A DNA stretch of 13,173 bases from Prevotellaceae bacterium (GTDB lineage Bacteria; Bacteroidota; Bacteroidia; Bacteroidales; Bacteroidaceae). Below are positions 7,894-13,173 of the stretch, piece by piece. The notes beneath the pieces were generated by a model that saw nothing but the letters and a program-made list of their open reading frames with translations, was not told where the DNA came from and searched no databases. The translations under genes and the position numbers were made by a program. Within the stretch, counting starts at the first letter, position 1; each line of letters begins with the position of its first letter. The stretch is taken from NCBI GenBank assembly GCA_030536165.1, contig JAUNQM010000012.1:1-13173 (forward strand), read 5' to 3'.

Positions 7894-8586
7894 CTATTTC
7901 TTTTTCTGGCCGTAATACGCATTAGGCCCATGCTTGCGGCTGAAATGCTTCTCTACAAGCAGTGGATTCATCGTCGTATTTGGATTTATCTGGTACGAGA
8001 TGAACGCCATTTTTGCGCATTGTTCCATCACGACTGCATGATAGACGGCCTCTGCTGGGTCTTTTCCCCATGAGAACGGACCGTGGTTCTTGACCAAAAC
8101 ACCTGGATTGTGACCGTAGGTGAGGTCTTTGAAACGGTCGATAATCACAACACCAGTCTCTTTTTCGTATTCTTCCATCTGACTTTCAACCATATCGCGT
8201 GTACAAGGAATCTCGTCGTGGAAGTAATCTGCATGGGTCGTACCTATGTTCTTGATGTCCATTCCAGCCTGTGCCCAAGCTGTCGCGTAGGTTGAGTGTG
8301 TGTGGACAATTCCGCCAATCTCTGGGAACGCCTTATATATAATAAGGTGTGTCGGTGTGTCTGACGAAGGGTTTAAGTCGCCTTCGACCACCTTTCCAGT
8401 GGCTAAATCAACAACGACCATATCGGATGCCTTCATCTCGTCGTAGCTTACGCCTGATGGCTTTATCACAACAAGTCCATTCTCGCGGTCGATTCCCGAC
8501 ACATTTCCCCATGTAAAAATCACGAGATTATGCTTCACAAGGTCGAGGTTTGCGCGAAAGACTTTTTCCTTAAGTTCTTCTAACAT
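7894..8586 (-). CDS. araD: L-ribulose-5-phosphate 4-epimerase
   Basis: AraD, a zinc-dependent class II aldolase-family epimerase, converts L-ribulose 5-phosphate to D-xylulose 5-phosphate. From the ATG at 8586 it is 230 residues, nearly the enterobacterial length, and it begins MLEELKEKVFRANL like known AraD proteins. Conserved parts are FTWGNVSGID at 24-33, KPSGVSY at 42-48, SSDTPTH with Asp76, zinc ligands His95 and His97 in VHTHS, Asp120 in THAD, the third zinc His168 in KNHGPF, and Tyr225 near the C-terminal RKHGPNAYYGQ. The open frame continues upstream to a TTG at 8661, but those 25 residues lack similarity to the family. The ATG is preceded by an A-rich tract rather than a Shine-Dalgarno. 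It is the first gene of the tightly spaced araD-to-rpiB block. Confidence 0.97.
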   Translation of the reverse strand: MLEELKEKVFRANLDLVKHNLVIFTWGNVSGIDRENGLVVIKPSGVSYDEMKASDMVVVDLATGKVVEGDLNPSSDTPTHLIIYKAFPEIGGIVHTHSTYATAWAQAGMDIKNIGTTHADYFHDEIPCTRDMVESQMEEYEKETGVVIIDRFKDLTYGHNPGVLVKNHGPFSWGKDPAEAVYHAVVMEQCAKMAFISYQINPNTTMNPLLVEKHFSRKHGPNAYYGQKKK

Positions 8587-8622
8587 AATAGTTTTTTGAT
8601 TGTTGTGCTGCTTTGCTGTTTT

Positions 8623-8653
8623 GGGAATCGTACTTCTATTATGATTGATTCCC
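8623..8653. repeat. Inverted repeat in the araD leader
   Basis: GGGAATC (8623-8629) and GATTCCC (8647-8653) form perfect 7-bp arms separated by 17 bp, ending 36 bp before the araD start codon. It could be a regulator operator or a leader hairpin. A match of this size can arise by chance in AT-rich spacers, so confidence is low. Confidence 0.35.
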
Positions 8654-8720
8654 CACGCCAAGTATCACAATGTTAGTTTTTGTAGAATAATAGTGCTTTT
8701 ATAAAGCGTTTTATATCAAT

Positions 8721-8839
8721 GCCTTTCACACCTTAGGAGTTTAGCTCGTCACACCTTAGGTGTTTCTCGTTTCATTCCTTAGGCTTTTCGCCTGTCACAC
8801 CTAAGGTATGAACACGTTAACACCTTAGGTGTGAAGGGC
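8721..8839. repeat. Array-bounding long imperfect inverted repeat
   Basis: The outer 17 bp on the left (8721-8737, GCCTTTCACACCTTAGG) and the reverse complement of the right edge (8823-8839) agree at 15 of 17 positions. Moving inward, 8738-8762 pairs with 8798-8822 at about 17 of 25 positions. The centre carries a small AGGC/GCCT hairpin at 8781-8793. The whole 119 bp could therefore fold as one long, interrupted stem in RNA, or extrude as a cruciform. It could act as a terminator for the symporter transcript, an attenuator for araD, or both. Confidence 0.55.
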
Positions 8840-8840
8840 A
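8726..8840. repeat. Five 23-bp units with palindromic CCTTAGG cores
   Basis: Five cores start at 8731, 8754, 8777, 8800 and 8823, each exactly 23 bp after the last. Four read CCTTAGG and the fourth CCTAAGG. The core usually lies in a wider palindrome: TCACACC precedes it in units 1, 2 and 4, and GGTGT follows it in units 2 and 5; unit 3 is the most degenerate. The intervening bases differ between units. The next 23-bp step in either direction shows no core, so the array is five units long. It does not encode protein. I do not recognise it as a named element. Confidence 0.9.
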
Positions 8841-8846
8841 AAAATA
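8839..8846 (-). promoter_or_regulatory. Candidate Bacteroidetes -7 box for the araD block
   Basis: On the minus strand this reads TATTTTTG, an exact match to the Bacteroidetes primary-sigma -7 consensus TAnnTTTG. Transcription would begin a few bases further on, at the edge of the palindrome array, giving a leader of about 245 nt before araD. A TTTG lies only 11 bp upstream, shorter than the usual spacing of about 20 bp to the -33 element, and no good -33 box is present at the expected distance. The call is therefore tentative. Confidence 0.35.
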
Positions 8847-8867
8847 TGCAACGCTTTCAAACGGGCT

Positions 8868-10808
8868 TTACCACAACCAGATGTAAAGTATTGCAAGTAT
8901 TGCAATTACAGCTGTTGCACCGATGTTGAAAGCACGGTCGGTCTTGAAGATATTCAGATCGATTGCCACGCACTTAGGGTCTTGTACCTTATCCTTTGCA
9001 TTTGAGCGGAGGTAGAGGCTAAGTACGAAGAATACGGCTGCAAGGAAGAATATTGACTCGAATCCGAGAGCACGCATCTGTGGATTGTACATGCCAACAA
9101 CACCTACTGCAACGCAGATGAGGCAGGCTACAATGAATATCTTTGACCACTTCAACTGTGTCGTGATATCGTTTTCACTGAGCGTGTCGGCTGGTACTGC
9201 CTTCTGGCTTGTCAAAGAAATGATGATGAACAGAGCTACGAGACAGCCGAATACGTATCCCATACGAAGGAGGAATGGTACGTCAGGCAAAGCGAACTTG
9301 AAGAAGATTGACAGAACGAACGTTCCGATAGCAGCCACAACTGCTGCTGTGCCTGATGCACGCTTCCAGAGCAGACCGAGTCCGAAGATTACAACGATAC
9401 CTGGATATACGAAGCCTGAGTATTCCTGAATAATCTGGAAAGCCTGGTCAGCGCCACCCATGATAGGATATACAGCGATGAGTGCAATGACAAGAGCAAC
9501 GAGTGAAGTAAGACGACCTACGCCTACGAGTTTCTTTTCTGTAGCCTGCTTGTTCAGGAACTTCTTGTAGATATCCATTGTGAAGATGGTTGAAGTTGAG
9601 TTGAACATAGAAGCCAGAGATGAGATAACTGCTGCTGCGAGGGCTGCAAACGACAGACCTTTCACGAAGATAGGAGTGAAGTTGCGGATGAGGTATGGAT
9701 AAGCGTCATCAGAGCGGTCGATTGAGCCTGCGAGTGTTGCCTTGAGGTCAGCACATTCAGGTGAGTTCATGATGTAGAATGCGCAAACGCCTGGGATACA
9801 TACGATGAACGGAATCAATATCTTAAGGAATGCTGCGAAAATCATACCCTTCTTTGCTTCAGAGAGACTCTTTGCTGCAAGACCCTTCTGGATGATGTAC
9901 TGGTTGAAGCCCCAGTAGCCAGTGTTGGTCAGCCACATTGCACCTACAACAAGGGCAATGCCAGGGAGAGTGAAGTATGGGTCGTCAACGATGTTAGGGA
10001 AGAGACCTTCATTTCTCGTCACGACAAGGTTGAAGTGATGATCGCCAGCCTGAGTTGCAAACCATTGTCCGATGTGCCCTAATGCGCCGAGTGCACCGCC
10101 TGCAAGGTCCATCTTGACTGCGATTACGTCGAGAGCGAAGTAAGCAGTGATGAGACCACCACCAACGAGGAATGTAACCTGCATTACGTCTGTCCAAGCC
10201 ACAGAAGCCAGACCGCCGTAGATAGAGTAGATACCAGCGATGATGAAGAGAGCAAGTATTATAATTAATAATGTATAGTCAACTTGCATTCCCATCATTA
10301 CACCCATTACAGTTGGCAAGCCGAGGATTTGCTTGATAGCCAAAGCACCGAGCCATGCTACTGAAGTAAGGTTTATGAATACATAGAGGAACAGCCAGAA
10401 GATAGAGAAAGAGAGTCCTACGCCCCAGTTGTAGCGGTCGCTGAGGAACTGAGGGATAGTGAATATCTTTCTTTCAATCATCAATGGCAGGAGGAACTTG
10501 CCGACAACGATAAGTGTTGCGGCAGCCATAAGTTCGTATGCGGCAATGGCAATACCAGATGCGAAAGCTGAACCTGACATGCCGATGAACTGCTCTGCAG
10601 AGATGTTGGCAGCAATCAGTGATGCACCGACTGCCCACCATGTGAGTGTGTTACCTGCGAGGAAGTAGTCGGTTGATGACTTTTCTTCGCCCTTTTTGCT
10701 CCTTGAAAGGAACAGACCTAATCCTACGAGAAGGATAATATAGAATACGACAACGATGTAGTCAATCGTTGCAAAGCCGTTGTTCTGTAATGCTTCTAAA
10801 ATTCCCAT
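8868..10808 (-). CDS. SSS-family sodium:sugar symporter
   Basis: An inner-membrane sodium-coupled sugar importer of the solute:sodium symporter family (SGLT/vSGLT-like), probably for L-arabinose given its neighbours. At 646 residues it is long enough for the 14-helix form. It has the SSS signature IYSIYGGLASVAWTDVMQ at 193-210, NQYIIQKGLAAKSLSEAKKG at 302-321, and SSLASMFNSTSTIFTMDIY at 396-414, which contains the serines expected at the Na2 site by comparison with vSGLT. Many hydrophobic segments run from residues 16-34 to 628-646, with a polar loop around 535-553 before the last helices. The start lies 35 bp after the mutarotase stop. Substrate identity is inferred from context; the protein alone would allow glucose, galactose or xylose. 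Confidence 0.93.
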   Translation of the reverse strand: MGILEALQNNGFATIDYIVVVFYIILLVGLGLFLSRSKKGEEKSSTDYFLAGNTLTWWAVGASLIAANISAEQFIGMSGSAFASGIAIAAYELMAAATLIVVGKFLLPLMIERKIFTIPQFLSDRYNWGVGLSFSIFWLFLYVFINLTSVAWLGALAIKQILGLPTVMGVMMGMQVDYTLLIIILALFIIAGIYSIYGGLASVAWTDVMQVTFLVGGGLITAYFALDVIAVKMDLAGGALGALGHIGQWFATQAGDHHFNLVVTRNEGLFPNIVDDPYFTLPGIALVVGAMWLTNTGYWGFNQYIIQKGLAAKSLSEAKKGMIFAAFLKILIPFIVCIPGVCAFYIMNSPECADLKATLAGSIDRSDDAYPYLIRNFTPIFVKGLSFAALAAAVISSLASMFNSTSTIFTMDIYKKFLNKQATEKKLVGVGRLTSLVALVIALIAVYPIMGGADQAFQIIQEYSGFVYPGIVVIFGLGLLWKRASGTAAVVAAIGTFVLSIFFKFALPDVPFLLRMGYVFGCLVALFIIISLTSQKAVPADTLSENDITTQLKWSKIFIVACLICVAVGVVGMYNPQMRALGFESIFFLAAVFFVLSLYLRSNAKDKVQDPKCVAIDLNIFKTDRAFNIGATAVIAILAILYIWLW

Positions 10809-10843
10809 AATATATGATTTTTTATAGTTCTACGAATTGATGT

Positions 10844-12046
10844 TTATTCAGCAACGATAGTTTCAGAGTTATCTACATTGAACTCAGGTTCAGCAGAGAA
10901 CTTGAAGATGCAATGGCTGAAATATGGCTGCTCAGGAGTAACCAGTGCTGTTGGCCACAGACCCTTATTAGGTGTGTCAGGGTATTTCTGTGTCTCAAGG
11001 CAGATAGCAGCACGCTTCTGGTAAGTCTTGCTGTATTTGCCCTTTGCAGTTCCGTCGAGGAAGTTGCCTGTATAGACTTGGATACCTGGTTCGTTAGTGT
11101 AAACATCAAGACGAATACCAGTAACAGGTGACCAAAGGCTTGCAGCGATAATTCGGTCGTTGCCACTTCCATTGCTGTATGTGTTCAGGCACCAGTTGTG
11201 GTCGTAACCCATACCAAACTGAATCTGCTCGTCTTCAGCAGCGATGTCCTGACCGATTGCCTTTGGTGAACGGAAGTCGAATGGAGTGCCTTCAACCTTT
11301 GTAGTCTCGCCTGTAGTCATGAATGTGCTGTCAACAGGTGTCATATATTCAGAGTTGATATACAGCATGCAGTTCTCAATAATCTGATTTGCATCGCCAT
11401 TGAGGTTGAAGTAGCTGTGGTTAGTCATGTTGACATAAGTAGGAGCGGTTGTAGTTGCGTCGTACTTGATATCAATAGCGTTGTCGAATGTAAGAGTGTA
11501 AGTAACTGTTGCAGTAACTTCACCTGGGAAGTTTGCATCGCCGTCAGGAGAGACAATCTTCATTGTGACTGTTGAGTCGTTTACTTTCTTTCCTTCATAA
11601 ACTTGATACTGCCATCCCTGAGGGCCACCGTGCAGGCAGTGGCCGTAGTTGTTTGTTGGCAACTGAATCATCTTGCCGTCGATGGTTATCTGTCCCTTGT
11701 TGATGCGGTTAGCATAGCGTCCGATAGCTGCACCGAAGTCGCTGCCACCATATTTTGCAGTGTCAACATACTGGTGGATATTGTCGTATCCGAGAACAAC
11801 ATCTTGCATGTTTCCATCCTTGTCAGGAACGATAATCTGAACAATACGTCCACCGAAGTTTGTGATAGATACTTCCATGCCATTGTCGTTCTTGAGTGTG
11901 AACAACTCTACAGGCTTTTCGTTTACGATAGTGTCGAATTGGTGCTTGTCAAGTTGCAGAGCACTTGCAGCCTCCTCATTCTTGCAACTGCTGATCATAG
12001 CGGCTGCGATTCCCATTCCGAGAATAACTTTTGATAAATGTTTCAT
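10844..12046 (-). CDS. galM: Aldose 1-epimerase (mutarotase) lipoprotein
   Basis: It interconverts alpha and beta anomers of aldoses, here probably L-arabinose, supplying the anomer used by the transporter or isomerase. Of 400 residues, the first 20 form a lipoprotein signal with lipobox ISSC and lipidated Cys21. The mature start, CKNEE, is acidic just after the Cys. The galactose-mutarotase beta-sandwich follows: IGRYANRI with Arg110, LHGG with His139, TNHSYFNL with His210, GYDHNW with Asp282, TNEPG at 317-321, and ICLETQ with catalytic-base candidate Glu351. The set is complete, so the enzyme should be active. It lies 17 bp after the stop of the upstream secreted protein and 35 bp before the symporter. 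The name follows the family; specificity for arabinose is inferred. Confidence 0.94.
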   Translation of the reverse strand: MKHLSKVILGMGIAAAMISSCKNEEAASALQLDKHQFDTIVNEKPVELFTLKNDNGMEVSITNFGGRIVQIIVPDKDGNMQDVVLGYDNIHQYVDTAKYGGSDFGAAIGRYANRINKGQITIDGKMIQLPTNNYGHCLHGGPQGWQYQVYEGKKVNDSTVTMKIVSPDGDANFPGEVTATVTYTLTFDNAIDIKYDATTTAPTYVNMTNHSYFNLNGDANQIIENCMLYINSEYMTPVDSTFMTTGETTKVEGTPFDFRSPKAIGQDIAAEDEQIQFGMGYDHNWCLNTYSNGSGNDRIIAASLWSPVTGIRLDVYTNEPGIQVYTGNFLDGTAKGKYSKTYQKRAAICLETQKYPDTPNKGLWPTALVTPEQPYFSHCIFKFSAEPEFNVDNSETIVAE

Positions 12047-12063
12047 AATAAGTTTTAGGTTTA

Positions 12064-13173
12064 TTAGTTGTTTAAGATTATGCTTGCAGTACCAGTAATA
12101 TCCGATACGGTAACGTCACCGTCGCCGTCAACGTCAGCGTTGTCTTTGTTGAATGTTTCAGGGGTATTGCCCAGAATGTATGATGCGATAGTTGTGATGT
12201 CAGATACGTCAACATAACCATCTTCGTTAGCATCGCCCTTGAGGCCGAACATGCATTCAGTGATTGACTTCAAGCCAGCTTGTGAGAAGTACTTTATGAT
12301 GCTACCGCGGAGTCTAACTTCCTTACCAATGTTCTCTGGGTGATCAACGAGGTTAAGAGTGTCGCGAACAGCTAATGAAGCAGCCGGCTTTGTTTCCAAT
12401 GCAGCAGGAATACATTTGCTTACGTTGGTCTCAGTTGGTTCATTTGCTATGAGAATGTTTGAAGCGATAGCTCCTTCTGCGCCGAAGTATGCCTTTGCCA
12501 AAGAACCGTTAGCATAACCTACAACGTATGCCTTAACCCATTTGCTTTCGATAGTGTCACCATCAACATAAAGAGCATAGATGTCACCTACAGAAAGAGG
12601 GTCGTTCAAAGAGCCTTCTGCACCTGTAGTAACACGAATAGTACGAGTGTCTTTTGCTGAAGTATAAATATCGGTTTCATCTACCGACATTGTAAGAGTT
12701 GTGACACCAGGACCCTTGAGGTAGATTCCATACATATCAAATGTTGCTACTGAAGGATCTGTTGATTCGAATTTGATTTCAGGAGCATCGCTTGCGCAAG
12801 TCATGTTATAGTAAACTGTATTGACATTCTTCAGATTGAAGAGCTGATTGTCTGCGAAATCTAAGAATTCAAGGACAGCCTTTTCCTTTGTAGAGGTTAC
12901 CGTTACGTCAGCAACATCGAATACATAAACCTGTGGATTGGTTTTGTACATTGTTATGATGCAGTTGAAGTCGTAGATGTTGCTTGCAGAAAGTGACACA
13001 GTTGCCATTTTCTTGAACTTGTCATAGACTGTAAGAGTTTCCTTTGAATCAGTGAAGTAATAGTAGTCACCATCAACACTTGTGTATGTGAGGCCCTTGA
13101 TGCTTACATATTTGCTCTGGTTTTCATCCTTAACGTCAGCGATTGTTGCTGCTTCTGGAATAACTTCGTTGTC
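12064..13173 (-). CDS. Secreted OB-fold/DUF6359-like protein with dockerin-like end (partial)
   Basis: The gene is cut by the window edge: the frame stays open to 13173, so 369 C-terminal residues are visible and the start is missing. A methionine at 13008 is internal, since 55 in-frame codons of coherent sequence precede it. Visible parts in order: an OB-fold-like segment (about 1-105, beginning near IADVKDENQSKYVSIKGL), a BIG2-like Ig segment with ESTDPSVATF at 136-145, a DUF6359-like OB segment at about 190-305 with VKAYVVGYANG and NLVDHPENIGKEVRLRG, and two dockerin-like calcium loops at 314-325 (DANEDGYVDVSD) and 347-358 (DVDGDGDVTVSD). No T9SS C-terminal domain is seen. Such proteins are probably exported; the ligand is unknown. 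The stop lies 17 bp before galM, so read-through into the ara genes is possible. Confidence 0.8.
   Translation of the reverse strand, partial: DNEVIPEAATIADVKDENQSKYVSIKGLTYTSVDGDYYYFTDSKETLTVYDKFKKMATVSLSASNIYDFNCIITMYKTNPQVYVFDVADVTVTSTKEKAVLEFLDFADNQLFNLKNVNTVYYNMTCASDAPEIKFESTDPSVATFDMYGIYLKGPGVTTLTMSVDETDIYTSAKDTRTIRVTTGAEGSLNDPLSVGDIYALYVDGDTIESKWVKAYVVGYANGSLAKAYFGAEGAIASNILIANEPTETNVSKCIPAALETKPAASLAVRDTLNLVDHPENIGKEVRLRGSIIKYFSQAGLKSITECMFGLKGDANEDGYVDVSDITTIASYILGNTPETFNKDNADVDGDGDVTVSDITGTASIILNN

Larger units (their letters stand above)
8587..8867. other. 281-bp regulatory gap between symporter and araD
   Basis: This is the only sizeable noncoding stretch between genes. It holds no credible gene. 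Reading toward araD it contains a Bacteroidetes-type -7 box, the 23-bp phased palindrome array, an AT-rich stretch around 8660-8720, an inverted repeat at 8623-8653, and an A-rich leader before the araD start. In Bacteroides thetaiotaomicron I recall a gene for the Nudix-related regulator AraR lying in this region of the ara locus; no such gene is present here. Confidence 0.7.

Noticed and set aside
8587..8661. N-terminal extension of AraD from a TTG at 8661
   Set aside because: The extra 25 residues lack family similarity, and the ATG at 8586 gives the exact AraD start MLEELK and normal length.
8695..8707. Small GCTTT/AAAGC hairpin as a symporter terminator
   Set aside because: Only 5 bp of stem, AT-rich, and not followed by a T tract on the minus strand.
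8726..8840. Possible CRISPR array
   Set aside because: The repeated part is only about 7-15 bp and the intervals are 16 bp, far below CRISPR repeat and spacer lengths. The conserved part is a palindrome with decayed units, and no cas genes are present.
13006..13008. ATG at 13008 as the start of the dockerin-ended protein
   Set aside because: The frame continues upstream to the window edge with coherent protein sequence, and no signal peptide follows the ATG, so it is an internal methionine.

Overview
The window is one co-directional gene cluster, entirely on the minus strand, for using L-arabinose. The features point to Bacteroidales, most likely a Prevotella-like or Bacteroides-like gut or rumen organism. 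They include an A-rich, non-Shine-Dalgarno leader before araD, a Bacteroidetes-type -7 box (TAnnTTTG form), an SSS sodium symporter next to a lipoprotein mutarotase, an FGGY kinase of the xylulokinase-like type in place of an enterobacterial AraB, and a secreted OB-fold/DUF6359-like protein ending in a dockerin-like repeat pair. The species cannot be fixed from the sequence alone.

Layout in transcription order, from right to left on the given strand. (1) 13173-12064: the C-terminal 369 residues of a secreted modular protein that runs off the window edge. (2) galM-like mutarotase lipoprotein, 12046-10844. (3) SSS sodium:sugar symporter, 10808-8868. (4) A 281-bp gap, 8867-8587, the only sizeable gap between genes; it holds five palindromes spaced exactly 23 bp apart, a candidate promoter and a smaller inverted repeat. 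(5) araD, 8586-7894. (6) A DUF4160/DUF2442 pair with overlapping frames, 7867-7366, inserted between araD and araA. (7) araA, 7344-5806. (8) araB-type kinase, 5796-4207. (9) Secreted GH51 alpha-L-arabinofuranosidase, 4190-2637. (10) Transketolase, 2633-615. (11) rpiB, 592-116, followed by a strong hairpin terminator at 94-55. All gaps from araD to rpiB are under 30 bp, so this block is very probably one operon.

The genes form a coherent pathway. The GH51 enzyme releases arabinose from arabinan or arabinoxylan fragments outside the cytoplasm. The mutarotase equilibrates its anomers and the symporter imports it. AraA, the kinase and AraD convert it to D-xylulose 5-phosphate, and transketolase and RpiB link that to the non-oxidative pentose phosphate pathway.

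The least ordinary features are the 23-bp phased palindrome array just downstream of a candidate promoter for the araD-rpiB block, the TA-like DUF4160/DUF2442 pair inside a catabolic operon, and a palindrome translated in frame near the start of rpiB. The metabolic genes themselves are intact and conventional. No complete new multi-protein system is evident.
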